A DNA stretch of 64,000 nt from contig NC_077223.1 of assembly GCF_024763615.1 (NCBI RefSeq), positions 76,570,627 through 76,634,626 of the forward strand. The letters are read 5' to 3'. Shown piece after piece: positions 46,676-60,700 of the stretch (positions are counted from its first letter, which is position 1; each line of letters begins with the position of its first letter). The DNA is from Phlebotomus papatasi. Lineage: Eukaryota > Arthropoda > Insecta > Diptera > Psychodidae. Below the pieces are notes generated by a model. The model was not told where the DNA came from and did no database searches. It saw nothing but the letters and a program-made list of their open reading frames with translations. A program made the translations under genes and the position numbers.

Positions 46676-47797
46676 CACTCATTCACCCTTAGACATTATC
46701 CAACCTTTGATTTTTGAACCCGACGAACACCTAAACTAAAGTTATGAAGTAGGGTAAAATTATTCTAAAAAGTTCTGGGCGGTTTTTGGTGGACAATTCC
46801 AGGTCAAGATTGAATTACTGTTCAATTGTCTATTTTGCAATATAATTTTTTCCCAAAAAGAAGTGGAAAAGGTAGTTTTTATTTGACATGTATTGCCTCG
46901 AGGGAAATTGAATGAGAAATAATTTGCATATATGATTTACAAAAGTTACTAACTTATGTTCTCTCTTATCATCTGCTCGCAATTGCTGTGCGATGCAAAT
47001 TTTCTCAATTCGAATCTACTTTATTATGCTAGTAAAATATGTTGATTTTCAAAAACGGGAAGAAACTTGAAGGAGAGAATTTTATTGATCAATTTTCAGC
47101 TGTTCCAGTGTTCGTCACAAAGAGATTCTTATTCTGACTAAAAAATATGCATTTCAAATCGCTTTCAAAATATTTGAAATCTCATTTTTCAGCAAGAATC
47201 TACTATTGACAAAAACGTTTAGCGAACAGCAATAGCTTAAAAATGTACTTTTATATTAGCATAGTTTACGAAATGTTAGCAATATTTTGATATTTGGTGT
47301 TCCCTAAACCGGAAGAGCTTAATCTCTTGAGGACCAGTACATTCCCAAAAAAACTTTTGTTTCTTGATTTTAAGATAATCAGCAAGATTATCAATGGATC
47401 ACCAAAATGACCCATTGATTCTCAAAGATCTAAAATAGGTGTTCAAGTGTTCAATGAAGCATGTATACTGACTATGAAAGTTGGATCGTCACCCCATAAC
47501 ACAATGATTTTTCGCAAATTATTCAATGATTTTTACTAATTGTCTTTTTTTGTAAAATGTCTTGCATTTAGTTACAAATGCAACACATATTGCAAAAAGA
47601 TAATTCATTAAAAGCAACATATATTTTTTTAATTTACGGTGATGATCCATCCAACCTTCACAGTCGATATATGCTTCACTTACCTCATTTAAGTTGAAGA
47701 ATTTTATTAGATATTTTGCCTTCTTAACCTTCAAATTCTCATTATTAAGATGTGATTTATACTTTATGCGATAATTTCTTGCATAAATAAGATAATA

Positions 47798-48844
47798 GGG
47801 GAGACTGGGGCAAAAAGTCACAAAATGGGTATTTTATTTTTTTCAAGCTACCCTAGCGCCCCACAAATTTCTAATTAGTGCAGTTTTATAGGAAATTTAC
47901 TGCTCTACAACTTTGTGAAAGTCATTTTCCTCTATTTTGTAAGAAAATATATTTATCGAGCTGTTTTCCAAAAGGTAATTTTGTGACCATTCTCAAAAAT
48001 GCTGGGGCAAATAGTACCAGGTATGGGATATTATTATATTTTGATTTGCTTTATTACGGGCTTGCGTCAATTAAAAAAAAATAGCTAGGTGACATATTTT
48101 CATAGGAAATTTATTCCTCTACACCTTTTTAAAACACAGTTTTCTCTATCTGAACGAGAAAAGCGCCTTTCATGCTATTTTAGAAAAAAAAAACACACAA
48201 GAGACTGCTAATCGTTTGACCAATGCAAACAAAAAGCAGCGAGACATGGAAATTACGTTTCTTTTCGCCGTGAGACATCAGAAATTGCTTCGGACTTTGT
48301 TACTCTTTGCTCTATATCTCTTGTTACTTTTTACCCCAAGTGGTCATTTTTAATAAAAGGATTTCCTGGAGAAAAGAATCTTTGTAAAAATCTAAAATAG
48401 ATAGTGGTTTTGTATTCAAAGAATCCAAATCATTTAGGAAATATTTACTAGTGCATCAATTTTGAAAAATAAGTAGGTCAGAATTGATATTTGCTATAAG
48501 GAAGACATTTGAAAAATAGGGCTAAAAATTTCAATATTTTTTATCTTTTAAATTCCTTGTTCGAATTCTAAGAAACTTATACATGGCTTATACAACCTGT
48601 GAAGGAGTTTTCCATCATTTTGCTCTGGAGGTTGGTCAACTACACTAAGACGGCGATGGCCGCAAGGGGAGTGGGAATTGTCTGAATCAAGATGAATAAT
48701 AAATACAATACAATAGAATACAAATACTTACGACTTTGAAGAAGGTTTATGGAGGCCATTTATGGAAAAAAATTTAAGCCGATATCTCTTTTATCATGGA
48801 AGACATTGAATTTTGAATTTGTGACTTTTTGCCCCAATGTCCCC
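47798..48844. mobile_element. TIR element, family GGGGAGACTGGGGC, copy 3, 1.05 kb
   Basis: Ends ggggagactggggcaaaaa and ttttgccccaatgtcccc, flanked by TA. Collinear with 26294-27212 but without that copy's nested element; instead it carries a LINE-tail insert near 48632-48727. Confidence 0.8.
48632..48727 (+). repeat. 3' tail of a non-LTR retrotransposon, copy 2
   Basis: actaagacggcgatggccgc followed by an aataaatacaatacaata tail, as at 36460-36562. Inserted in the element 47798-48844. Confidence 0.55.
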
Positions 48845-48887
48845 TAAACCTAAAAGATGCAACAAGAAACTGAAAATAAAGAATAGG

Positions 48888-49111
48888 TATAGCGAAATGT
48901 GGGGCTCTTTTGAATTGAAGAAGCTTTAACAGTGGGCTTTTTTCTTTTATTTTTAAATGGAATTGGAGCTTATGTTAATACATAATTTAGCTCCACAAAC
49001 CAATTGTAAAGCTGAATTGCATGATGATAAGGGTCAGTTCTCTTTTGAAAGTGGGAGAAAAATTCCAATTTCAAAGCTGCCTCAATTCAAAGGTGGACCA
49101 CTTCCCTCTAC
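48888..49111. repeat. Palindromic MITE, family GAAGTGGGGCACC, diverged copy
   Basis: Starts near gaaatgtggggctcttttg and ends aaaggtggaccacttccct. The centre tttagctccacaaacca and ttgtaaagctgaatt pair. Confidence 0.65.
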
Positions 49112-51146
49112 AAGACTGCCGCATTATTATCCTAATAATAGCCACTGCCAAGAAATTTAAAAAATATATAATATGATTTAAAAGTTCAAATTTTCCAAGC
49201 AATTTGCTCTATTCTACGGGTTTCAATAAACTTTTAAAGTGAGTAAAATGTCAAACATGAACTATTTGAAACCGAAATGGAAAGAACTTTCTCAAACTGC
49301 TACAATCTTCAGCAACATTTGCCAATAATAAATATTTTTCGGGGTGAAATGAAATTGGTTATTAAATAAATAATAGAATCCCAAATCAGAATAACCACAT
49401 AAACTTTATATAAATTGCAAATATTTTATGCATCAGAACTTTTTTCTTTGTTTCTTATAAGAGATAGTTTCAAAAGGACAAAAGTCTCATTTCATTATTC
49501 AGAAATTTCTCAAAACTTTACTCATTTGTACTTCATGAATTGCCGAAAACCAAGCCCACAAACTTTTCCTAAATTTGGGACAACAAACAGTTTGTCTAAA
49601 TTTATCATCACTGCCTCCTCTTTAGGAGTATGAGAGTATTTATGAAGGTGAATTTTGTATGATGAAGCACAAGAATATAAGGAAAACAACGTCTCGAATC
49701 ATTTCAATAAAAATACTCAAGAAAAGCATGAATAATAATTTCCACCTATAAATAAATGGAATTCAATTAAACGGACAAAGTAAATAAGTGACCGAAATGG
49801 CAAAATTTAATTAGTATACTAGCAAAGTCCATTGAAGAGGCATTAAACTGGTGTAAACACTGAAAGCACTTGCAGCCACTATTCAGGCTAAAATAGCATT
49901 ATACAGTTTTGTTAATGAAAGCCAACCACAAAGTCCCTCAGAGAGAGGCAATAAACGTAGAGAGTTTTATGTAAATTCCACAATTCAATGCTTCGTAACA
50001 ATTGGGGAGCTATTAATAAACACATGACAAAATATTGTCCATGCGACATAAAATTTCTACAATGTATAATGAATGCTAATGTATTGTTAATTAGTTTGAT
50101 ATAGTTAAATGAGTTTTTGGCAAAATATCACTTACACCACATGCAAAAACAGAGAATTTTCCAACATCTTGTTGAAGAAAAATGTTTACGCCAGTTGTCA
50201 TTTGGAGGATGTAACTGATGGCAGAGGAAAATTTAGAATAAAAATTTCAAGAGAATATTTAATGACATGACTTTAAATAATTATTCAATTTATTTATACA
50301 TTCTGTTGTATCATTTTCGGTCTTTCACAAAAAACAAAATCTGTTTCATTTTTATGTGTAAGTGTGTGTGTTACCATTATGGAAATAAACATGAAATTTA
50401 AATTACATTACACTTCTATATAAATTTGATATTAATTTAGAATGGTATTAAATAAACACTCCCGTTCTCTCATTTGGCTAAGAGGTTATTATAAAATGTG
50501 AGGTTATGCTAGCCAGAATAACTTGCGAGGTTAGAGAATAAAGTATTTCAAAAAAAGCTAAAAGTTTTTAAAATCGACAACATATAGAATAGATTATATT
50601 TTATTTGAGAATTTCTAGGATTTAATTCTTACGAAAGAACTTGAAAAGGTTAAGTAGAAAATTGAGGTTATGTTGTAGATCATCCAACGTAGCCTGAAGT
50701 TATTTTTTTTACTTACAAAAGCTTCAAAAAATTAATAATAAATTATTTTAATATTCAAAAGCACGATACTATATAACACAAAGTTCTTTTAGTTATACCT
50801 TTCAAAAGTTCATTATTTTAACCTTAAAATGAAGTACAATTTGAGATATTATTTCGATCTGCGGCGAAAGGGTTTTACATTCTTTGACTATTACAGTAAG
50901 ATTCAGATTAATTAGATTCAACTGTACTTACAGTCTGTTAAGTAAGAGCGTTATCGGCTTTATGTGTTTATAAAATGACTTTTCTTTCTTTCATTGAAAA
51001 CTAAGACACTACCACTGCTACCACTAATAATGGACCCAGTCATCAGCTTGATTGACAATAGGCTGGCCTTTTGAATGCATTTTTTTCTACTAAATTTTCT
51101 ATATCTTTCGGTCAGGATTTCGAAATGAGACGAATGCGTCCTATTA
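49112..51146. other. Intergenic, no feature recognised
   Basis: AT-rich, with several short open frames lacking domains. No inverted repeat longer than about 20 bases noticed. Confidence 0.4.
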
Positions 51147-51569
51147 GGGTAAGTGTGCTAAATTCCGGCCAGCTTGCAATTTCGGCCACCTTTTTTGTTC
51201 CTCGAATTTCCATGAACTTTTAGATTTTACATACTCTAGAGATTATATAGTGAAAAAGAATAACAGAAAATGTAGCTTTAACAAACAAGATGACGTGAAA
51301 AAGATATTGGAAGAATTCCCGAAGGACAAGGAACTATGAGAATGAAAGTGGCCGAAATAGGGCACCAAAGCTATGTCTACATTTTTATTCATTTTAAAAT
51401 GTTTTAAGAATTATTTTAGAGTAAATAAAGACGGTGAACTCTTTACATGGTTCCAAGCAACACTCTTACAAAAGAATAAAAAAAATCAATTTGTATTTAA
51501 AATATTACATTTCAAACTTGAGACTTTGACGCTTGCATGCAACTATGCCGAAATTTGACACACTTACAC
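51147..51569 (+). mobile_element. Pogo-like DNA transposon fragment, copy 3
   Basis: Ends gggtaagtgtgctaaattc and gccgaaatttgacacac + ttacac, flanked by TA. 423 bp, collinear with the outer part of 14908-16885. Residual coding around 51290-51345 is frameshifted. Confidence 0.75.
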
Positions 51570-52239
51570 TAGATCCTTCAAAATGTATACTCTTTTTCTT
51601 TAGAGCAAGACAATGTTAATAGAATTTGCACTTGCCGTCTATAATAGCCAATTAGAGTGACAATGCGTTTGCTCAAAAATGCCATTTTATTCATTTTTTG
51701 GCTTTACGAATTTTTCTCAATTAGGCCCCAATATTTGAGGTTATGCGCTGGGAGATAAGTTCGAATAGTTAAATATAATCTTTCTACACCTTCCTGAATT
51801 AATTTTGGCTGTATTAAGGTAAGATTGAGTACTTTAGAACTTATAAGATTGCCTAGGAGTTTTACACTGTTACATGCAAAGTCTTGTACTCTGAATAAAA
51901 TATTTTCCAAAAATTTGCATTTGGATGCAAAAATTGATTGATTTTGGAAATCAGCTGTAAATTAATCGAAAAATTTGCAATTTGATGTAAATATTTTCAT
52001 TTGGGTATATTTTTGCAAATTATTGTCCTCCTTATGCAAATTTTTGCAAATTTTAGCCTACAACTGAACACTCACTATAGCTGCGCCATCTACACTGAGA
52101 TATCATAAATCAAATTTAGTGTTCTTGTCTGCCGTATAGACACAAAATCGACGTACCCGAAATATTAATGAAGAAGCCAATTACACTTAACAGTTTTAAT
52201 TTAACTACGACTATACACATTTTTTTTCACAATAAATTT

Positions 52240-52770
52240 TTCACACTTGCTATTATTATTCAATTTCTTGGATAATTTTGCCAGTTTTAACCTAATCCAA
52301 GAGTGTAATATTTGTAAGAATTTTAGTCGTCGGGTTATTGATAAATGAACCATCCGACATGTCAAAAACTTTTGCACTGGAGGTGCAACCTCGCGAACAA
52401 ATCTTTAAATATTTCAGTATTGAAGTCTTTTGGATACAAAATATTTATCACCCAACACTCCAGAGACTTGAGTAAGCCCTCTTACCCACAAAATTCAATT
52501 TTCCAAATAAAAATTTGAGCAATTTTCCTGCAAAACACTGCTCAAATTTCATTTAATTTCTGTCGGCACTGTCTTTTTCCGAATCACAACACAAATCTCT
52601 ACCGGAAGAGCTTTTCCTCCCAATTTCCACTATTATAATTATTGAGAAACACGCGAAAACTATCACCACTTTGCAAAATAATTCTACAGTGAATATTAAT
52701 ATTTTATCTGCCATTTGACAATTCTGAGTGACATAGCGATACTGACACTAGAAGCCGCTGGAAAGTGCTC
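52240..52770 (-). promoter_or_regulatory. Possible promoter and 5' UTR exon of an unidentified minus-strand transcript
   Basis: Read on the minus strand, an initiator-like GTCAGTATCGC lies near 52745, followed by about 250 bases with mixed composition and a good donor GTGG/GTAAGAG near 52487. No protein-coding exon was found further along the minus strand, so this may be a non-coding RNA or a false reading. Confidence 0.25.
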
Positions 52771-53149
52771 ATTTTTCCACAAAATTGACCTCCTTTTTTT
52801 GCAAAAAAGTTGGTTGGAAAATGTATTACTAAATTTTTTGGTTAATTACACGGAGTGACGACCAACTTTTGACATCCTTTTGCAAACTATTTTTCTCAGA
52901 GTGGGAGAAATCCTGCCTACTGCAAAGTCTGTTTTTTGAGGAATGTTTCCGAAAATCAGTTACCAACGATCGAATTTTAAAAATTTTTCAATTTTTTTTT
53001 TAATTTTGATCAAAAGATACTCTTTCATATCCCAAAAATTGGAATTTCTAAAATATTTTCGACACAATAAATTATTATCAGAAAAAAGGCCTATTTTTGA
53101 CCTGAGAGACCCATGTAACCCCTTAACAGACTGTACCTAATTACCTAGT

Positions 53150-54733
53150 ATTTCAACAAAACCTCAATTAAATAATTGAATTAGTTGAAAGACTCTTTCA
53201 AGTCAAAATTTATGGATTTAATATCTTTTATTTGAAATTTATTTTATCAAAAAGAAAGAAAATACCTTGAAATTTGTTTCTAAACTTTTGGGATTATTTT
53301 TAAACCTGAACCTTAAGAGTTCTGCCGTCTCAATATAAACAAGATATGTTGCTTCCAGCGAAACCTCGCCTTGTATCCTGCAGTTTTAACTTTTAACCCT
53401 TATTTTTTTTTTAGGTTAAGTCAGACATAATCACACATTCAAAAACAAACTCTTTGCTAAATGAGAAAATCAGAAGCAAGTTTTTATCCAAAAGAAAAAA
53501 ACGAAAAAGACGTCTGTGAATGAAATTAAATTGATTGTGAATTAAACTTCACTCACAGTCGTAAATTTATTTAAAATTACACATTTATTTACATTACGTT
53601 CATTTTTTTAATGTTTTTCATTTAATAATTTTTTAATTGAATTACAGCTATATTTTGTTATATTTTTTTTTATTAAATCATTTCCTTATGCTTTTTTGCA
53701 TTCTTTTTCTTTTGTTTTAAAACATTATTTTTAAGAATAACTTGCCTCAAATGTTGAATTAAATTGTACTAAATCGCATCAACAAGTGTAGGGTGTATGT
53801 ATATTCATAATTTTTTAAAAATAAATAAATTTTAGCTGTAATTTGATTACGATCCGCCCGCGGCTCGTTTTAACACGCAAAGTAAATTCACCCGAAAATT
53901 CAATTTGGTTCAACCTTCATATGCATGTTTTATTTTTCTATATATTAAAATAAATTAGTTTCTCTGCTTAATCATCCTTTCTCATTAAGTATATCAAAGA
54001 TACATGTTACAGATTTCTGTTTTTTTCACTTTTTTTTCTTTTTTTTGTCACCTATCATATACAATTATTACATTAAACTTTTTTCTTTGTAAAATTTGAT
54101 AATGAGTGTATGAAAGTGAAGATTTGAAAAAATGTTTAGAAAGAGGTAAGCATAATTTATTTTTCCTATTTTTTTGTTTCAATGAGAAATGATTCCAATC
54201 GTCCAGCAACTCCTATTTATGTAATGTAGAGAAATTTTAATGGGATTTAAACGTGTTTTCAGATATAGATGAATTATTTTACATACTAAAATTTTCATAA
54301 ATACGATTACATTGAAGGGTTTCTATATAAAAATTCATATTTCGCAATTCAATTTCTATCATATTTTTTTCCCTTTAAAACTTCCTCAATTGCTCCATAT
54401 TTTTTGTATACTTTTTTTTGTTAAACTTTGTAAGGAAATTCTTTTTTTCAAGTTTTTTTTTTCAATCCCTATTTTGAAATTTTATTTTTCTAATTTAATT
54501 ATTTATTTCTTGTTTTGACAGTGCAGTGAAATGCAGTTTGTGTAAAAGATTTTGTTTTTTTCTGTATCTAAAAAAAATGTTAATATGAGAACGTTCAGCT
54601 AGAATGCCAAGATTTTTCATTGCGAATAAAGGAAGGTTTTTTTTTAAAGGCAATCACTCTTTAAAATGGTTTCTTTTTTTTCCTAAATTTGTTGTTGTTT
54701 TTTTCTTGAGAAATTTTTTTCATATGTTTGCTT
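53150..54733. other. Probable Pka-R1 3' UTR (minus strand) and gap
   Basis: Strongly T-rich on the plus strand, so A/T-rich transcript sequence after the Pka-R1 stop. Short open frames in it are low-complexity and were discarded. Confidence 0.4.
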
Positions 54734-57700
54734 TTAGACAGAAAGTGAGACGAAACTGTTATACTGTGTAATGTTTCTCTTAAGAATATCAGCACAAGGC
54801 CCCAGGACACGTTCGAATCTGCACGAATTTCATTAGAGAAAAAAAGTTATTAAAGAAGTTGTTTTCTTTGGGAAAGAGGCGAGGATGGGAAGAAGAAATC
54901 AAAATACAATACTCTACCTTGCTCTATCCAATTTGACACATTTGAGAGGACCTCTGGCCATAACTGTGGCAGCTCTTGGTCTATCCAGGAGAAGGGCAAT
55001 TTCACCAAAGTAATCACTCGGACCCAGACGTCCCACTTCAGCTGTATCTTCATTCTGAATCAAATAGAGATAATCAAAGATTTATTTTATCTCTCGGGCT
55101 ATCATTCTTTTGATAGCATTTATGTCGTTTACACGCTAATATATATGTACAGTCTCGAATTCACTTAAAAACATCTAAGAAAATAAGAAAGTCCAACTTG
55201 CTTTTTTGGTTTTAAGCATGAGAGTCATAAGAAATGTTTAAATGTTTGAATCTTTAAGATTAAACCTTGTACAGATCTCAAGATTTAGCCGAGAAACGAC
55301 TTACCTTTAGAGATATTGGAAATGTCAAATGTTATTCAAGAGATTATATGAAAATCTTTTGACTTTTTACTTTTCCCTTGAATAATGAGAAAAACATGTT
55401 AAGAATGATATAGAACCTGCTCTTATATTGAAAAGAAAAAAGAAAATTAAGTTCCCGAAAACGATGAACTTTCGAAACACCTTCGAATAAAAAACACAAT
55501 TATCAAAGAGGATCAGAATTTTAAAATTTTACAAGCTCCATCAAACAGTGCTAATTCGAACACTAATCTATTCAACTCAGCCACTTTCTGGTTTCAACAA
55601 GAAATTTAGCTTAGGAAAATATCAATTAGGGGAAAGTGCCCATGCTTTACACGGTCCCAAGCTTTACAATGACCAAATTTTTCGTGGGGTAATTTGTTTA
55701 AAGCGAGACAGTTTGGAAAGTTGGACAAAGCAGTGTGGAATGTGAGACACCTCCTTAAAAACTTGATAATAAATCAATTGAATATTTCAATTTTCGATAA
55801 AAAGATTATTAAACCTAATTTTGTGATTATTTGAGAAGTTAAAAATGCAAAAATCGTTATAAAACAATCAAAGGGTGACTTGCAAGAAGAATTAAAAAAA
55901 TGTATTGCATGCGTGATATTCATAACCTTGACACGGTAGTTGTCATTTTCTTTGTTTTTTATGGAAGTTGCTAGGAAAGTATCAAAGTGTTTTGTTTGAT
56001 TTTTCGGCATAATTTGTGAAATATTATTTAGTTCGTAGTGAAAATCAAAGGACATACATACATCCATTTAAAAGGTGAATAAAAAATATTTGTGAAATAT
56101 TACATTTAAAAAGGATAGAAAAGTGATTTAATTTCGTGTTACATTCAAAACAAGTTTTATGAAATCTTGGACAAGTTGATTTTGTGAATGAATTTGGTGG
56201 TTTTGTGCAGTGAAATCATGTTAACAAGGACGACAAAGATCCTTAATTTTCCGGAGAAATAGTTAGAAGTTGGAACAGCAGTTAGCAGCTGAAAAAAGCT
56301 GCAAAGATTTCCAGATTCCGAAAACCACTTTTTCTGATAGAGTGGGTAGTAAATATCGCAAAAACTCCTGGAGAAAGACAAAGAGGAGCCTCTACAGAAC
56401 TCCCAAAGCAAGTGGAAAAGGATTTAGGCGGATGGGGAATTTAAATGTGCTAAAAATTGCATCCGCTTTAAAGCTATAACTGCTGGACAGCGCGAGGCGT
56501 CTGTGAAATTTACAGAACCTCTTTTTGGTTGGGCGTCCAGGAAGTTCTTGGTAATTAGCGTTCCTCAACTGTTACCCGGCCATAAAGGAGGGATTAGCAT
56601 AACCATCCAATGTGCAAGTATACGCAGAAACCCCTCAACATTTGATTTTCTACATATTTCGTATAATATTTCGTCATTAATATCACTATGTCCAACTTTC
56701 CAAAAATTTTTGTCCCGCTATCCAAAATTTTGTCTATCTTTTCAAATTGTGTTGTTTTTTAATTTGATGGAATATTCCAATTAATTGTATGAAATATCTA
56801 TTAAAAACTGTTAAGATTCTGTTAGAATATTAGGTGAGATTCTTAACAATCTCACCTACTATAATCCTAACAAAATTTCATGTCGTCCGATCGACCTCAA
56901 ATTTGGCCAAAATGTGTTTCAGCACTTCCTGATCACGAATATATATGTGGCTAATTTACGTTCCCGGCCGGCCGGCCGCTCTTTGGAGCTTAATAGCTCC
57001 TAAACTAAAAAAGATATCGACTTGCGGTTTTCGGCAAAGGTTATATATCGGGTGAAAATTGCAACTTGGTGCATTGACCCCCCACCCCCCACCCCCCACC
57101 CCTCCTTCCGCCATTTTGAAGACCCCCCTTTTTTTGTTTTCTCAATAGCTCCGCCCCTATGGCATCGAGCGGGCTCAAATTTTAGTATGTTATAGCTGGG
57201 CCTTAGAGCTTTCCATCAATACCAAACTTAAGGTGCCCTGACCCCCCAGACCCGAGCTATAAGGGTCCAAAAAAAATTTCTTAAAATGGCCATAATTCCG
57301 GTTCTAATTGTCAGAATTTAAAAAGTGAGGGCTTTTTGGAAAGCTCTCGTGAAATGCCACTTCCCCTTCTAACATCGCAAGTTCAGAAAACCACCGCTAG
57401 GGGCGCTATTATTAAAAAGAAAATTTTTAAATCTTATAAGTTAAATAACTCAAAAATTCCATTGTGCATCGGGCTGAAATTTTAGTATGTTGTAGCCGTT
57501 GATTATACCTATCAAACAAAAAAAACCTTAAGTCGATCCATAACCCCTGACCCGAGCTATAAGGGGTCAAAGTTCGAACATTGACCGGCCTCTATCTCCG
57601 GTTCTAATTAACATAGCGACCTAAATTTTACCTTTTTGGTTTCGTCTCGATGAGCACTTTCAGATGGAAGTTCAAAAAGTCACCACAGGTGGCGCTGTGA

Positions 57701-60700
57701 TAGCGTCAAAATTCATCGAAATTCAAAGTCACTTTTCTCAAAAACGACATTGTGCAAGTTAATGAAATTTTAGTATGTTGTAGTCCAGTCTAGGACGTTT
57801 CCAAAATGGTGCGTATGCGCGCTGTGGTTTCAATATAACCGGAGATATGAGGGGTCAAAGTTCACAAAATTCAAAAAATCATATCTCCGGTTCTATGTGA
57901 CCGATTTTGATGAATGAGGGCTTAAACGAAAGATCTCACCAAATGCTACAACTTTCTAGAACATTTGAACTTTGTGGGACCAACATCAGGGGCGCCACAG
58001 TCGAAAAACCAATTTCAATATCACATAACCTCAATTATCTCGACTGTCGCTGAACCGATTTTGATGATTACTTCAACATAATTGTAGAGCACATTTGTCT
58101 CTACATTTCGTCCATACATCATTTTCCACTCAGACTACGCTATCACTCCGATTTTGCCGTTTAAGTGTGAAAAAAATGATTTTTCCCATAAAAACGCTTT
58201 GAAATCACTCAGATGCCAATTTGACTGCCTCTACTCCACCAAGACACTTAAAATAGGGGTTTAAATGGAAAGTCCCGCAAAATACAACAATTCTTTGATA
58301 TAGTTGAAGTTCAACAAATGACTACTTGGGGAACTCTGGATGAAAAAACGAGTTAAGAAACAAAAAACCTCGCTTATCTTGGCTTCTGAGTAATCGATGA
58401 GATCATGTTCTATGGGAAAATTATAGAGAACATTCTGGTCTACATTTCACCCATATATCACTTTTCTATCAGTTCATCCAAATCCTTGATATTTTGGTTT
58501 AAATACAAAATTTGTATAATTTCACGAATTTGATTCAAGATAACTGAATGGCGTCTCCCTACTTCAGCATCAAATCAAATTTGCATGCACTCCGAGTTAG
58601 CTCACGTTAAGAATCTCACCTACATAAGCCGGTTAGGATTATCTGTCCCTTTCACAAGCAATCTCATGATGCAAAGAAAATGAAAAAATAAATAAATATT
58701 TATTCGGCTTAAAAATGCATTTGAAATTGAACTTTTTCACAAATACAATCCACCCTATGTTTTTCAATAAACGTAGTTGATCTCTTCTATATTTTAAAAA
58801 CTAGGGGAAAGTGTCTTGTTTTTCAAATATATTGCGGAGTTGTATTGGTACACTTTTAAGTTTCTGAGAAATTAACAAAAATAAAATTTATAAATATGAA
58901 TAGATTTTCGCTTTATTTGGAGCAAAATTAACTAAATAATGAAACTGTGGTATAGAAAATATATAAATATAATAATTTAGTACTGTATTTATCGTAGAAA
59001 CAATGATGTTTCCATTTGGAGTAGCGAAAAATTTCCATTTGGAGCAGGTTCTGAATTAGATTAATTTACCCTACTCTCCCTTCAAACGTTCATGAGATTT
59101 CAACATGATTGTCACATAATTATCAATAATAGCTAATAAGCTAACTAATATTCAATAGAAATGTTTAAGACTCTTAGGAAAACTTAAAGAAAATTCACAT
59201 TATTCGAATGCATGAACGTTCGAAGGGAGAGTACTTTCCCCTATATGGCTAAACTTTAGATCTAAGAACGTGTCATACGAAAATTTAAGAAGTAAATGCA
59301 ATCTTATTTTATTATTTATTTAGTGAGGATTATTAATATCTAACTTAAACTTTTTATTATCGTTTTGTGTACCACATTCGAATTTTAATTTCTGAAATTT
59401 ATGAAGAGCTAATAAAAAAATAAAACATTGCAAACAGCCCCAAACAAGTTTTTCTCAACGGAAGTAACACAGACATTTTTCAAGGCTTCTAGTTTATTTC
59501 ATCCTATGTGTTTCTTTTAGAAAAATCGGTTTTCAAAATATATAAATCCTTATATATAAAATATATAAATCGGGCACACCTTTTAGATCAAGAAAATTTC
59601 ATGAAGTCGAATTTCGGATCCCTTTCTTTCTCATATGCTTTGCATAATGTCTATCTCATTGTTATGCACTCTTCTTCTTCTCTTAAACATCACTCCGAAT
59701 TCAATTTAGCTCAATAGAATTTGGTATGCGAAAAAATGAGATAGTCATATGTAAAAAATCTGAGAAAGAAAGGGTTTCGAATTTCGACTTCATGAAATTT
59801 TCCTGATCTAAAAGGTGTGCCGGAGCCTGGATTTTTTTTTTAAATTTGTATTTTAATAAGGCTGACGGAAATATATGTTGTAATTAATTGTTTCTAATAA
59901 TAATCTCAATTTTTTGGTATTATTCGTCAGCTAGGGGAAGGTTTTGGAGTTTCGAATGACAAAGCTTTTGTACCACTAGACTTTCCTGTGTCCCTTAATG
60001 GTAAGATATTAACCAAGGCAGTTTTATTTTCTATTTATTTATGGGTCAGAATGGGGAAAATTCGAGAGATACGCAACTATCCATCTTCCGAAGCTTCAAA
60101 ACATTCCCCTAGACATTATAAGAAGTAATGACGTTTTATTTGATTTTAATGTTATTTGCGAAATTTATGCACCATTGGACTTTCCTTATTTTTATTATCG
60201 AAATTTATTTAGCGTATAAACGTAAAAAGTTTACGTGATGGTTACTCACCTGTTGAGCTTCGCCCTTTTGCTGCAGAACAACAGCACATCCCTCAACAAT
60301 GATGTAGAAATCATCACCGGGTTCACCCTGTTTAACAATGGTCTCTCCATCCTCAAAACTAACCGTCTCCAGGGCATCGGCAACTGTCAGCCTCTCCCAT
60401 TTGTCCAAACTTTCTGCAATAGGACAGACAGATTTCACCCAAAATATGGGTCACGATGAATAATTGAATTCAATCGGAATCTATTTGACATGGCAACATT
60501 ACCTAAAATTGACACGCGGGACAAGAATTCCTCATACATTTTCCTCTTCCTAATGGTCGAACCCATCAAGATACGTCGATATGAATCACGATCGATACCC
60601 CACAGCTTTACATCTGTTTTAGCACGCACTGTTGCAGCTCTGGGTGTGCCATAGATTAGTGCCAGTTCACCAAAACTTCCACCCTCACCAATTGTTGTCA

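Noticed and set aside
47519..47821. 100-codon minus-strand frame with a good donor (GAG/GTAAGTG) inside
   Set aside because: Its upstream part runs into a transposon terminal repeat, there is no partner exon, and no family is recognised.
54312..54518. 68-codon Phe-rich plus-strand frame
   Set aside because: Product of T-rich sequence in the probable Pka-R1 3' UTR.
55628..56790. Possible complete pogo-like element starting ggggaaagtgcccatgc
   Set aside because: No matching right terminal repeat found; only the helix-turn-helix fragment is reported.
57078..57103. C-rich run (cccccca repeats) considered as a G-quadruplex or telomere-like signal
   Set aside because: Too short and irregular for telomeric repeat; could form a quadruplex on the other strand, but there is no further support.
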